From: Oscillospiraceae bacterium
Lineage (GTDB): Bacteria; Bacillota; Clostridia; Oscillospirales; Oscillospiraceae
Length of the DNA stretch: 64,000 nucleotides
Assembly (NCBI GenBank): GCA_902795045.1
Contig: CADBJU010000014.1
Coordinates: 62,001 to 126,000, forward strand
Direction: 5' to 3'
Of the stretch, positions 1 through 8,438 are shown one piece after another. Position 1 is the first letter of the stretch; the number at the start of each line of letters is the position of its first letter. The notes beneath the pieces were generated by a model. The model was not told the DNA's origin. It searched no databases and saw only the letters and a program-made list of their open reading frames with translations. The translations under genes were made by a program, and so were the position numbers.

Positions 1-569
1 GAGAAGCCGTCCTTCTCATGCTCGTACACGCCCGCCGCGACGAAGGGGACGCCGTTTATCGAAAAGCTCATGCCGGAAAGGTCCACCCCGCCGAAGAGGA
101 GCCACGCGGTCTCTTTGTCCAGGAGCACCCGGTCGTCCATCACGTCGTTGGGCTTAATGTAATTGCCGCTGAGCAAGGGCAGAGGATGGAAGTCGAAGAA
201 GCTGCCGCCCACGGCGAAGACCTGCACCTCGCCGCTGCGCCTGCCGTTTGCGACTTTGACGGTGCCGGAGGCGCTCCAGGCGTCGTTAAAAAGCCCCGTC
301 TCGCGCTCCACGTCGTAGGAGGCGTCCTTGAGCTTTTTCGCCATGTCGTTGCGAAAGGCGTAGAGCTGGTCGAGCGTAAGCTTCTGGTCGCCGGGCATGA
401 AGAAGGAGAGCTGTGAAAACTCCCGCAGCCCGTCGCCCTTCCAGCGCTGCGCGGCCTGCTGGCTCGGCAGCAGATTCGATACCGCCCAGAGCCGCCACAC
501 GCACACGCCGCAGCAGACGGCCAGCACCAGGGCGAGGGCGAGCGGCCAGTGCCGTAAAAGCTTTCTCAT
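1..569 (-). CDS. ABC transporter permease, MacB/FtsX type (partial, runs off left edge)
   Basis: About 190 N-terminal residues are visible on the minus strand; the rest lies beyond position 1. The protein begins MRKLLRHWPLALALVLAVCC, one membrane helix, followed by a long extracytoplasmic segment with phrases such as FFDFHPLPLLSGNYI and DRVLLDKETAWLLFGG. These are typical of the MacB periplasmic core domain that follows TM1 in MacB/FtsX permeases. Its ATG overlaps the stop of the upstream adaptor gene (ATGA), so the two are translationally coupled and probably form one export pump with an ATPase outside the window. Substrate unknown. The family call rests on the segment's pattern and the HlyD partner. 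Confidence 0.75.
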   Translation of the reverse strand, partial: MRKLLRHWPLALALVLAVCCGVCVWRLWAVSNLLPSQQAAQRWKGDGLREFSQLSFFMPGDQKLTLDQLYAFRNDMAKKLKDASYDVERETGLFNDAWSASGTVKVANGRRSGEVQVFAVGGSFFDFHPLPLLSGNYIKPNDVMDDRVLLDKETAWLLFGGVDLSGMSFSINGVPFVAAGVYEHEKDGF

Positions 570-2422
570 GTCTGATTGTCCGCGATGCGCACCATATCGC
601 CGCTTGCAACGGGGGCGGAGCTTGTGGTGATGACATAGTCGCCGTTTGCCAGATCGGCAACGATGGCGGAGTTGTTGTCGTCGCTTGCCAGCACCTCCAC
701 GCTCACGCGCCTGGCTGTGTAGCGGTTGCCGAGCGGCGAACTCTTGACCGCCACGGCCAGCACGAAGCTGCCGTTTGCGTCGCTCTTGATGGCGGAGTTG
801 GGGACGATGATGTCATAGCTTGCGCTCTTCTGACCGACGGAGATGGTCATTTCCGCGCCGGAGGTTACGTCGCCCTCGAGGTCGAAGGTGAGGATCTTGT
901 TGGACTGGGGGTTCTTCGGGTCGGTGCGGATGGTGGTGAGGGTAGCGGTGACGCTGTTGCCCCAGTAGTAGTTGGAGATGGTGGCGGTGTCGCCGATGCG
1001 CAGGCGCTGGGCCTGGTCGTTGGTGACGGAGAAGGAGAGGGTGTGCCCCATGTCGGGGACCTCCATGGTGCAAAGCAGGGCGTCCTTGAGCACGGTGTCG
1101 CCCGCGGTGCAGTCGATGGTGTCGATGGTGCCGGAGACATTGGCGGTGATGACGTTTTCCTCGTCACCCGCCAGGGACTTGATCTTCTCCTGCTGCACGG
1201 CGATCTGCTCGGCAAGCTCGTTCATGTCCACGCCGACGGAGGCAATGCTCTGGGCGTTCTGCTCCTGGGCGTAGGCAAGGTCGTCATAAGCGGCCTGCAA
1301 GGCCACGCGGGCGTCCTCCTCGGCGTACAGGGCATTTTGATAATCATCCTGAAGGTTGCCGGCAAGGACGGAGTATTCGTTATAATAGGTGTCTCGCTTC
1401 TCGGCGGCAGCCTTTACTTTCTCATAATGAGACGCATCATCCTCTAAGGCATCGCGTTCAGATTCCAAACTGGAAATCTCTGACTCAAGAGTTGATATTT
1501 CTTGTAATATGGCGGAAACTTGTGATGCAAGCTCTTCTTTTCTACTCTGGGAAGTTGAAGCATTTGAACTCGCATTATCGTATTCATTCTGGGCAGAAAT
1601 CAAGTCATTATATGCAGCATCTCTGTCATACTGCTCGCCCTCAAGCGGCTCATCAATCTGCGAAATCATGGAGTAATTATCACGCGCTCGCGCTACTTCA
1701 CTTGACCAGTAATCAACCTGATTCTGCCAATAAGAGTAGTCCGTAGAAGCAATGTTGTATTCATCCAATTCGGGAGCATTTTTTCTCTCTTCAAGTGAGG
1801 ACCGCTTCATTTCAATCTGATTGGTTAAGCGCTCATATTCTTGCTCACGATTATTGCTATAGGAAGATTCAAGCTCACGGAGATATTCCTCCGCGTCGAG
1901 ATAGCGCTGCAGGGCTGCGGCGGTGATGGGGTCGGCGGTGGTGTCGTAGAGCTTGGTTTCCGCCTCGTAGCGCTTGTCCATGGCGCGGTTGAGGGCGTTC
2001 TGGGCGTTTTCGATGGCGCGGTTATAGGAGGCGTAATTCATGGTCGGCACATTGAGAGCGGCGCGCTGGTAGCTCGCCTGCAAGGTTCTGAGCTTTTCCT
2101 TGGCCTGCTCAAGCAGGGTCTCGTCGCCCTGGCCGAGGACGAAGAGCACGTCACCGACGTTTACCTCCTGGCCCACCTTGACCATGACGGAACGGATGGT
2201 GCGGGTCTCCTTGGCCTTGACCTGGTGCTTGCCGGTGGCGGTGACGGTGCCGGTGCCGCGCACCTTGGCGATGATGTTGCCGCTCTGGACGGCGGCGGTG
2301 GCGACCTCGGGCAGGCTCCGGTTCATGATGGTATTGGAGAAAAAGGTCAGCACAAGCAGCACCGCCAGAAAGAGTATGGCGGCGTCCTTGACCCATTCAC
2401 GTTTTTTGACAGTGGTTTCCAT
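566..2422 (-). CDS. HlyD/MacA-family membrane-fusion (adaptor) protein
   Basis: 618 residues. A cytoplasmic stub and one membrane helix (about residues 14-31) are followed by half a biotinyl-lipoyl domain (GTGTVTATGKHQVKAKETRT, about 55-95). A very long coiled coil rich in Glu, Gln, Ala and Arg runs from about 100 to 410. The second lipoyl half (ANVSGTIDTIDCTAGDTVL) and beta-barrel domains close the protein. This is the order of MacA/HlyD adaptors, which link an inner-membrane ABC permease to export. In Gram-positives such adaptors pair with MacB-like permeases, and the next gene is one, overlapping by four bases. The ATG has a GAGGT ribosome binding site. DNA encoding about residues 181-334 has clearly lower GC than the rest of the gene (see findings). 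Confidence 0.85.
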   Translation of the reverse strand: METTVKKREWVKDAAILFLAVLLVLTFFSNTIMNRSLPEVATAAVQSGNIIAKVRGTGTVTATGKHQVKAKETRTIRSVMVKVGQEVNVGDVLFVLGQGDETLLEQAKEKLRTLQASYQRAALNVPTMNYASYNRAIENAQNALNRAMDKRYEAETKLYDTTADPITAAALQRYLDAEEYLRELESSYSNNREQEYERLTNQIEMKRSSLEERKNAPELDEYNIASTDYSYWQNQVDYWSSEVARARDNYSMISQIDEPLEGEQYDRDAAYNDLISAQNEYDNASSNASTSQSRKEELASQVSAILQEISTLESEISSLESERDALEDDASHYEKVKAAAEKRDTYYNEYSVLAGNLQDDYQNALYAEEDARVALQAAYDDLAYAQEQNAQSIASVGVDMNELAEQIAVQQEKIKSLAGDEENVITANVSGTIDTIDCTAGDTVLKDALLCTMEVPDMGHTLSFSVTNDQAQRLRIGDTATISNYYWGNSVTATLTTIRTDPKNPQSNKILTFDLEGDVTSGAEMTISVGQKSASYDIIVPNSAIKSDANGSFVLAVAVKSSPLGNRYTARRVSVEVLASDDNNSAIVADLANGDYVITTSSAPVASGDMVRIADNQT

Positions 2423-2459
2423 GCAGCACCTCAGTCAAGCGGAGATTGTAGATGTTGTA

Positions 2460-2607
2460 CTTGCCTCCCCCAGCCGCGAAGCGGCGGCATGGGGGAGGTG
2501 TCGCGAAGCGACGGAGAGGGCCTGTGCGTCGACGGGGACCCTCTCAGTCACCAGTGCTGCGGCACTGGTGCCAGCTCCCCCGAAGGGGGAGCCAAGGGGG
2601 TGGACGT
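2460..2607. repeat. Dispersed palindromic repeat family A, copy 1a
   Basis: Begins TTGCCTCCCCC, contains the GGGGGAGGTGTCGCGAAG type hairpin, a CCCTCTCAGTCACCAG block with an inverted CACCAGTG/CACTGGTG pair, and ends GGGGGAGCCAAGG. Closely related copies occur near 4.7, 7.6, 18.3, 21.7, 34.2, 38.9 and 49.4 kb. Non-coding. The element separates the HlyD operon from the sugar transporter operon. Confidence 0.85.
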
Positions 2608-2608
2608 T

Positions 2609-2762
2609 ACTTGCCTCCCCTGAAAGGGGAGGCGCCCGAAGGGCGGAGGGGTTAGGCTCCCTCCTTGAGGGAGCTGTCACCAGTGCGCACACTGGTGACT
2701 GAGGGAGTTGCCGGTCAACGTACAAAACCCCTTCCACCGCTGAAGCGCTGGGGGAGGCAAGA
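2609..2762. repeat. Dispersed palindromic repeat family A, copy 1b (head-to-tail with 1a)
   Basis: A second copy follows directly. It opens TTGCCTCCCCTGAAAGGGGA, carries CACCAGTGCGCACACTGGTG, and ends CTGGGGGAGGCAAG. Together with copy 1a it fills the whole gap between the HlyD gene and the downstream permease. Confidence 0.8.
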
Positions 2763-2765
2763 GGC

Positions 2766-3665
2766 TTATCCCTTCACGCTCCCGGAGTTTGCGATGCCCT
2801 CGACCAGATATTCCTCGCCGTGCAGGAACAGCAGCAGGGAGGGGATCATGTAGATGGTCGCCATGGCGAAGGCAAGGCCGATCTCGCCGGTGTTGACCCG
2901 CGAGAGGAAGACGCTTAAAGGCTGGGCGTCGGAGTCCTGCAATAAGATCAGCGGCTGCTCGACCATGTTCCAGTAGTCGATGAAGACCAGAATCGCGATC
3001 GAGTACAGCGCCGAGCGGCACTGGGGCAGGCACACGCGGGTGAAGATCTCCCATTCGCCCGCGCCGTCGACCTTGGCGGCCTCGATGAGCGAATAGGGGA
3101 TGCGCCGCATGAACTTGGTCAGCAGGAACACCGAAAACGGCGCGAAGATGCCGGGCAGGATGATCGCCCAGGGTTTATTTAAAATGCCAAGCCACTCACT
3201 GATTAAATAATTGGGAACGAGCGTGACCTGATAGGGCATGAGCATCAGAATGACATAGAAGAAAAAGATGCCGCTGCGTATCTTTCCGCGCCAGCGGGTG
3301 AAGCTGTAGGCCGCGACCGACGCGATGCCCACCTGGAAAACCACGATCGGCACCACGAGCAGGATGCTGTTCCAGAGTTTCAATAAATACTCGGGCGACT
3401 TTATCAGACCCGTTATGTACTGCTGGAGCGTCACCTTGTCCGGGATGAACTTGAGGTTGACCGTCTTCGAGACAAAGCCGCCCTCGGTGGTCGAGAAGAC
3501 CATGCCGTAGTTGGACTTGATCTCCGCCTCGGACATGAAGGAGTTTGTGATGGTCAGCACCGTCGGCAGCAGGAACAGCACCGAGAAGATGAGGCACAGC
3601 ACGAACATCGCCGCCCGGCCGAAGACATGCTGCTTTCGTCTTCTGGGCGGATGCTTTTTCTTCAT
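2766..3665 (-). CDS. Carbohydrate ABC transporter permease, MalG type
   Basis: 299 residues with a Lys/Arg-rich N-terminus and about six membrane helices. The cytoplasmic EAA loop reads EAAKVDGAGEWEIFTRVCLP, matching the EAA-x3-G-x9-I-x-LP signature that contacts the ATPase in binding-protein-dependent importers. It should form the translocation channel with the MalF-type permease encoded just upstream, overlapping by four bases (ATGA). The sugar cannot be named. No ATPase gene is present in the window; Firmicutes often share one MsmX-type ATPase among such importers, which is probable here but not shown. Confidence 0.92.
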   Translation of the reverse strand: MKKKHPPRRRKQHVFGRAAMFVLCLIFSVLFLLPTVLTITNSFMSEAEIKSNYGMVFSTTEGGFVSKTVNLKFIPDKVTLQQYITGLIKSPEYLLKLWNSILLVVPIVVFQVGIASVAAYSFTRWRGKIRSGIFFFYVILMLMPYQVTLVPNYLISEWLGILNKPWAIILPGIFAPFSVFLLTKFMRRIPYSLIEAAKVDGAGEWEIFTRVCLPQCRSALYSIAILVFIDYWNMVEQPLILLQDSDAQPLSVFLSRVNTGEIGLAFAMATIYMIPSLLLFLHGEEYLVEGIANSGSVKG

Positions 3666-4549
3666 CCCTCCACATCCTTTCCGAAGGCGTCCTCGATCCA
3701 GAACAGCAGCGCGATCAGCACCACCATCACCAGCGCCATCACCACCGCCGCCGCCGACAGCTTCTGGTAGTCGAGCGAGCGGAAGGTGTTGTTCATGAAG
3801 TGCTGGAGCATGTAGAGGCTTTCATAGGGGTAGTCGCCCGTGAGCAGGTATACCTCGCGGAAGACCTTGAAGGAGTTGATAAGCGATAAAATGGTCACGA
3901 ACAAAACGGTGGGGGAGAGGTAGCGCAGCTTGATGTTGAAGAACTTGTAAAAGGCCGAGGCCCCCTCCACGTTCGCCACTTCCAGAAGCTCCTTCGGGAT
4001 ATTGGCAAGGCCCGCCATGAACAAAATCATGAAGTAGCCGAGGTTTTTCCACAGAAACAGCACCAGCACCACGATCATGCTGTACTCCGACTGGAGCCAG
4101 TCGATGCGCTTGGCCCCGAAGAGCATCAAAAACTCGTTGACCGTGCCGTTGTAGTTAAACAGCACCTGCCAGATCAGCACCACCGACGCCACCGGCACCA
4201 TCATGGGACTCAGAAAGAAGGTGCGAAACTGGCTCTTCATCGGGATGCGGCACTCCAGCATCAGCGCCAGCACGATGGACAGCACCACCGCCAGCGGCAC
4301 CGCCATCGCGGAAAATTTCAGCGTGTTGATCGACGCCATGCGAAAGGCGGAATTCTGAAAGAGCTTCTTGAAGTTATCCAGAAACACGAAATTGCGCGAG
4401 GCTACGCCGTCGATCATCGAGTAGTAGACCACCACGCCGAAGGGCAGGATGAAGAACACGCCCACGCCCAGAAGGCTCGGCATGAGAAAGCACAGGCTTT
4501 TGAGAAAATCGGCCCGTCTCTTTTTTCGCATTTCCTTTCTCTTGTTCAT
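3662..4549 (-). CDS. Carbohydrate ABC transporter permease, MalF type
   Basis: 295 residues. A basic start (MNKRKEMRKKRR) precedes the first of about six membrane helices. The EAA-like loop is ELLEVANVEGASAFYKFFNI followed by KLRYLSP, the MalF/UgpA/LacF pattern. First gene of a two-gene permease operon with its own promoter at 4605-4633. The ribosome binding site AAAGG sits about 8 bases before the ATG. It pairs with the downstream MalG-type permease and, from position and co-orientation, with the 811-residue binding lipoprotein encoded upstream. Confidence 0.92.
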   Translation of the reverse strand: MNKRKEMRKKRRADFLKSLCFLMPSLLGVGVFFILPFGVVVYYSMIDGVASRNFVFLDNFKKLFQNSAFRMASINTLKFSAMAVPLAVVLSIVLALMLECRIPMKSQFRTFFLSPMMVPVASVVLIWQVLFNYNGTVNEFLMLFGAKRIDWLQSEYSMIVVLVLFLWKNLGYFMILFMAGLANIPKELLEVANVEGASAFYKFFNIKLRYLSPTVLFVTILSLINSFKVFREVYLLTGDYPYESLYMLQHFMNNTFRSLDYQKLSAAAVVMALVMVVLIALLFWIEDAFGKDVEG

Positions 4550-4604
4550 GCCGCTGCCTTTCGGTTTTCCGCACTTCGCGAGGTCTACATAATCTATCTA
4601 ATGA

Positions 4605-4633
4605 AGTATAGCACAGGTTTCGGGTAATTGCAA
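4605..4633 (-). promoter_or_regulatory. Promoter of the sugar permease operon
   Basis: Minus strand: -35 TTGCAA (4628-4633), 17-base spacer, extended -10 TGCTATACT (hexamer at 4605-4610). It lies between the hairpin after the binding-protein gene and the first permease, so permeases can be transcribed independently of the binding protein. Confidence 0.75.
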
Positions 4634-4637
4634 GGAA

Positions 4638-4665
4638 ATAGCCCCGGCAATTTCACCGGGGCTAT
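4638..4665 (-). terminator. Hairpin after the binding-protein gene (terminator or attenuator)
   Basis: Perfect 10-bp stem (ATAGCCCCGG / CCGGGGCTAT) with an 8-base loop, followed on the minus strand by TTCCTT, a weak U tract. It sits between the solute-binding protein gene and the permeases. It would lower read-through or protect the binding-protein mRNA 3' end, a common way to make more binding protein than permease. Confidence 0.6.
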
Positions 4666-4675
4666 GGATTTCAAC

Positions 4676-4990
4676 TATCCCCCTGTCTAAAGGGACTCAA
4701 AGTCCGTGCCTTTTTAAAGCCCCCCTTGCCTAAAGGGGGGATGCCCCAGTTCGCAAACTGGGGCGGGGGGATATGAGAACAGCGACCTGGTACGATGAAC
4801 GGTATCCCCCAGTCACGGCCTCGCGGGAGATCGGCCGTGCCAGCCTTCGGCCCAGGTCGCAATCACAGATTGCTCCCCGCTTTGGCTACAAACGTGCCCC
4901 CGGCACGTTTGCTTAACGCGTCGCGCCCTTTAGGCAAGGGGGCCAAATCGCGTGACCGGAACATAGACATCCATAGGCAAGGGAGCCGGT
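4676..4990. repeat. Divergent long copy of repeat family A
   Basis: Built from the same kind of blocks (CCCCCCTTGCC hairpin, GCCCCAGTTCGCAAACTGGGGC, CAGTCACGGCCTCGCGGGAG, GCAAGGG ends) but longer and more degenerate than the other copies. It fills the gap between the binding-protein stop codon and its downstream hairpin. No open reading frame here looks real. Confidence 0.6.
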
Positions 4991-4992
4991 GC

Positions 4993-7428
4993 TTATCTCT
5001 GCTCGTTGACGTAGATGTTGGCCTTGCTCTGCACGAGCTTGGCGACCTCCTCGGCGGTCTTCTGACCGGCGAAGAAGGGGGCAGCCTGCTCCTTGACGAT
5101 GTCGAGGATGGCCTGGTCGTAGTCGGCGACCTTGGTGGTGGTCAGGACGAGCTCGCGGATCTGCTGCACCTGATCCTCGGTCAGAGCGTAGATCTCCTCG
5201 GTCTTCTGGGTGTCCTTGTTCCAGATGGTGCTGCGCACGACGGGGATCTTCTCGCCGTTGTCGTCGAGCAGGAACTGACCGTCCTGGTTCTTCTGGTACT
5301 GGACGGTGGCGGCCTCTTCGGCCTCTTGGTCGAAGACATCCAGGCGGCTCGGCAGGGAGAAGACGTTATTTTCCTGGTAATCCTTCGTCAGGAAACCGCG
5401 CAGGAACTGCCAGCAGGCGTCCTTGTACGGGGTCTTGCTGCTCATGGCGTAGCCGGAATCGGAGAAGCTGATCATGTTGCCGGTGCCGTGGGCGGTGGGG
5501 TAGCCGATGTAGGTGATGCGCCCGCCTAAAAACTGCGTGTAGTTATTGTAGAAGATGTCGTCGATGCGGTAGGCGCTGGTCTGCACGAGCATCTGCTTGC
5601 CCTGGGAAAGGCGGGTCTCGGTGCTGTCCTCCTTGGACCAGTCGAAGTTCTCCCAGTCAAACTCGGTGGGGAAGGAGTTGGCAAAGTGCAAAAGCTTAAT
5701 AAACTCCTCGTTGTCGAAGCTGACCTTGCCGCTGTTCCAGTCCACAAAGTCCGCCATGTCGAGGGCCAGGCAGGTGGAGAGGATGCCGTCGCGGGTCACG
5801 TACTGGTCGAAGGCGGTGCAGCCCTCGGGCATGGAGGCAAGCGCCTCGTTGAACTCATCGTAGGTCCAGCCCGGCTCGTCGCCCACCACGTCGGCAGAGC
5901 CGATGGCGGAGTTGATGTAGAAGCCGGAGACCGTGGAGCAGAGCTTGCCGTCGACCTCCAGCGCCTTGAGGACGTTGGGGAAGAAGTCGTCGCGGCTGAG
6001 CTCACTGTCATTGTCGAGGTAGGGGTAGAGGTCCTCGAGGATGCCCTTGCTTGCAAGCTGGCGGTAATTGAGGCCGTTGAGGCAGAGAATGTCGGGGACG
6101 TTGCCGGAGAGGATCTCGGTGTTGAGCTTGGTAAGCCCCGCGTCGTTTTTGTCCTCGGCGTTCGGATCCGCGTACTCGGAGTAGTCGGTGACCTCGATGC
6201 GGTACTCGGCATTTTTGCGGTTGAAGTCGATGATCATGTCCTGCACATTGTAGTCAAGGTACATGACCGCCATGTTGATGGGCTGCTTGTGGGGCACGGA
6301 GTCGTAGGGCACCTTCTTGACCGTGACAAGGTCGAGGGAGTAGGTGTTGTCCTTGAGGTCGTAGTTGGAAATCGTGCCGGTGATGACGCCGTCGTCGGAG
6401 ACATCCAGCACCTGGACGCGGCTGCCGTTGACATCGCAGCTGATCCAGTTGAAGAGCTTCGTGGGCTCCGCGTCACCCAGCTTGTAGCCGTAGAACCAGG
6501 AGCCGCTTGTGTAGTAGAGATCGTAGTCGCCGTTGCCGGTGACGGTGCTGTAGAGGTCGAGGCTCGGGGCGGCCGCACCGTCGACGAGCTTGCCGCTGTC
6601 GCTGTCAAGGATGCTCAGCAGCGTTCCGTTTTCCCCGTCGGTGCTGACGGCGATGCGCCCGTCGGGCAGGCGGACCACGCCGTTTACATAGCCGTTGACG
6701 CTGATCTCGTAGGCATCCTCGCCGTCAAGGCCGATGGCGCGCAGCTTCTGGCCGTCGTTGACGATGACGTTGCCCTTGCCGTCGAGCTGCATGCTGTAGG
6801 CGTCGAGCCAGCCGCCCTCGGGCACGCTGACCTCGGCGGTGGTGAGGTTGTTGCCCTGCTTGTCGAAGGAGCGGATATAGAAGGTCTGGGTGAACTTCTG
6901 GTGCATGAAGTACTCCTCGGAGTACATGGCGTAATTGCCGTCCCCGTCGTTCCAGGAGGCGTAGGCCGTCTCCAGGGTGACAAAGCCGTCGGGGGTGAAG
7001 CGGATGCCGCTGAGGTCGCTGCCGGAGAAATACTCCTTGTAGTCGCCCGGGTTTTCCGGCGCGTCCACGCCCTTGTAGTTTTCCAGCTTCGTGACCTTGC
7101 CGTCGGAGTCCATATAATAAAGGAAGGTCTCGTAAACGTCGTACTGGCCCTCATACTGGGGCTTGACGCCCTCGGGGATGTTCTCGCCGACCTTTTCCCA
7201 GCGGCTGAAATACATCCCGTCGTCGGCGTAAGAGCGGATGCTCACATAGTCCTTGCTCTTGCCGAAGAGGTTTTTATATTCGGAAGCGTACACATCTTCC
7301 GGCGCGGCGGTGGCCTCGGGGGTGCTGGTCGGCGCGCTGCCGGAGCTGCCGGAGCTGCCGCAGGCGGCGAGGGACAGGCCCATGCAAAGCACCAAAAGCA
7401 TGCATACGATGTTCTTCATCTTGATCAT
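4993..7428 (-). CDS. Large sugar-binding lipoprotein of an ABC importer, with an extra N-terminal domain
   Basis: 811 residues, nearly twice the usual 400-450 for a family 1 solute-binding protein. A lipoprotein signal ends in the lipobox LAAC (MIKMKNIVCMLLVLCMGLSL then AAC), followed by a Gly/Ser/Thr/Ala linker. Residues about 60-380 hold an extra part with propeller-like repeats (LDGKGNVIVNDGQKLRAIGL, LPDGRIAVSTDGENGTLLSI). Residues about 380-811 look like the binding domain (PINMAVMYLDYNVQDMIIDF, SGNVPDILCLNGLNYRQLAS, GYAMSSKTPYKDACWQFLRG). The ribosome binding site AGGAGG is at 7437-7442. It should deliver a carbohydrate to the two downstream permeases. The role of the extra domain is unknown. 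Confidence 0.85.
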   Translation of the reverse strand: MIKMKNIVCMLLVLCMGLSLAACGSSGSSGSAPTSTPEATAAPEDVYASEYKNLFGKSKDYVSIRSYADDGMYFSRWEKVGENIPEGVKPQYEGQYDVYETFLYYMDSDGKVTKLENYKGVDAPENPGDYKEYFSGSDLSGIRFTPDGFVTLETAYASWNDGDGNYAMYSEEYFMHQKFTQTFYIRSFDKQGNNLTTAEVSVPEGGWLDAYSMQLDGKGNVIVNDGQKLRAIGLDGEDAYEISVNGYVNGVVRLPDGRIAVSTDGENGTLLSILDSDSGKLVDGAAAPSLDLYSTVTGNGDYDLYYTSGSWFYGYKLGDAEPTKLFNWISCDVNGSRVQVLDVSDDGVITGTISNYDLKDNTYSLDLVTVKKVPYDSVPHKQPINMAVMYLDYNVQDMIIDFNRKNAEYRIEVTDYSEYADPNAEDKNDAGLTKLNTEILSGNVPDILCLNGLNYRQLASKGILEDLYPYLDNDSELSRDDFFPNVLKALEVDGKLCSTVSGFYINSAIGSADVVGDEPGWTYDEFNEALASMPEGCTAFDQYVTRDGILSTCLALDMADFVDWNSGKVSFDNEEFIKLLHFANSFPTEFDWENFDWSKEDSTETRLSQGKQMLVQTSAYRIDDIFYNNYTQFLGGRITYIGYPTAHGTGNMISFSDSGYAMSSKTPYKDACWQFLRGFLTKDYQENNVFSLPSRLDVFDQEAEEAATVQYQKNQDGQFLLDDNGEKIPVVRSTIWNKDTQKTEEIYALTEDQVQQIRELVLTTTKVADYDQAILDIVKEQAAPFFAGQKTAEEVAKLVQSKANIYVNEQR

Positions 7429-7469
7429 TGCGGAATCCTCCTGAATGGGTTTCTTGTTTTACAGGCGCC

Positions 7470-7498
7470 ATTATAGCATGAGATTCTAAAAAAATCTC
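7470..7498 (-). promoter_or_regulatory. Promoter of the binding-protein gene (extended -10)
   Basis: Minus strand: consensus extended -10 TGCTATAAT (hexamer 7470-7475). The -35 region at 17 bases is poor, as often tolerated with a TG extension. About 40 bases upstream of the start codon. Confidence 0.65.
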
Positions 7499-7519
7499 TT
7501 AAGCTTTCTTAAACAGCGT

Positions 7520-7548
7520 TTGTAAAGCCGAGAAAAGGGTGGTATACT
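7520..7548 (+). promoter_or_regulatory. Promoter of the two-component operon
   Basis: TTGTAA (7520-7525), 17-base spacer, TATACT (7543-7548). A family A repeat lies between this promoter and the response-regulator gene, so it would be transcribed in the 5' leader. The binding-protein promoter at 7470-7498 diverges from it on the other strand. Confidence 0.7.
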
Positions 7549-7559
7549 GAACACGGCCC

Positions 7560-7726
7560 TGCCTCCACCAGCCGCGCATGCGGCGGCAAGGGGGAGGGGG
7601 ACCGCTTCAGCGGTGGAAGGGGTCTTGTACGCTGATCGGCCGGCTTCTTCATGGACGATACGAACCCCTTCCGTCACTTCGTGACACCTCCCCCATATCG
7701 CCGCATGCGCGGCTGGTGGAGGCAAG
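7560..7726. repeat. Dispersed palindromic repeat family A, copy 3, bounded by long inverted repeats
   Basis: The ends are inverted repeats of each other (TGCCTCCACCAGCCGCGCAT on the left, its complement ending GGTGGAGGCA on the right). The inside carries CACTTCGTGACACCTCCCCC and two further hairpins. It occupies the leader of the response-regulator mRNA. Confidence 0.85.
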
Positions 7727-7748
7727 TATGGTATGAGGAGAACAAACC

Positions 7749-8438
7749 ATGGACGAACGATCCCAAATCCTGATCTGTGACGATGATCCCGACATCCGCA
7801 AGGTGCTGTACCTTTTGCTGCGCGAAAGCTACGGCGTGGCGGAGGCTGCCGACGGAGCGGAGGCGGTCCGGTACATGCAGGCCCACCCGGACACCGACCT
7901 TGTGGTGCTCGACGTGATGATGCCCGGCATGGACGGCTTTGAAGCCTGCGACAAGATCCGCGCCTTCTCCAACGTCCCCATCCTCTTTCTCACCGCCAAG
8001 TCCGCCGAGGCCGACCGCATCTCCGCCTACGGCAGCGGGGGCGACGATTTCCTCTCCAAGCCCTTCTCCCAAGGGGAGTTTCTGGCGAAGGTGCAGTCGC
8101 TTCTGCGCCGGTATAAGCAGTACCGCGGCAAGCCCGCCTCGGCGCTTGCCATCGAGGGACTGGAGATCGACCTCACGGGCCGCACGGTCAAGAGAGGGGA
8201 GAAGGAGATCACGCTCACCGACACGGAGTTTTCCATCCTCGAGCATCTTCTCAAAAACCGCGGCAAGACCGTCACCGCCGCCGACATGTACGAGGCTGTG
8301 TGGGGCGAGCGCTTTCTCAGCGGCTCGGGCAACACCGTGATGGTGCATGTGCTGAACCTGCGGCGGAAGATCGAGGAAAACCCCTCCAACCCCCGCATCA
8401 TCCGCACCGTCTGGGGAAAGGGCTATCAAATTGACTGA
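7749..8438 (+). CDS. OmpR/PhoB-family response regulator
   Basis: 229 residues. Receiver domain: acidic pocket CDDDPD (residues 10-15), phosphoacceptor D55 in LVVLDVMMPG, switch Thr in FLTAKS, conserved Lys in FLSKPF. The C-terminal winged-helix DNA-binding domain (about 130-229) has the usual FSILEHLLKNRGKTVTAADM and NTVMVHVLNLRRKIEENPSN and ends RTVWGKGYQID. The cognate kinase gene begins 8 bases before this stop. The VanR/PhoP-like layout suggests an envelope or peptide signal. The export and sugar operons nearby are possible but unproven targets. Ribosome binding site GAGGAG precedes the ATG. Confidence 0.95.
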   Translation: MDERSQILICDDDPDIRKVLYLLLRESYGVAEAADGAEAVRYMQAHPDTDLVVLDVMMPGMDGFEACDKIRAFSNVPILFLTAKSAEADRISAYGSGGDDFLSKPFSQGEFLAKVQSLLRRYKQYRGKPASALAIEGLEIDLTGRTVKRGEKEITLTDTEFSILEHLLKNRGKTVTAADMYEAVWGERFLSGSGNTVMVHVLNLRRKIEENPSNPRIIRTVWGKGYQID

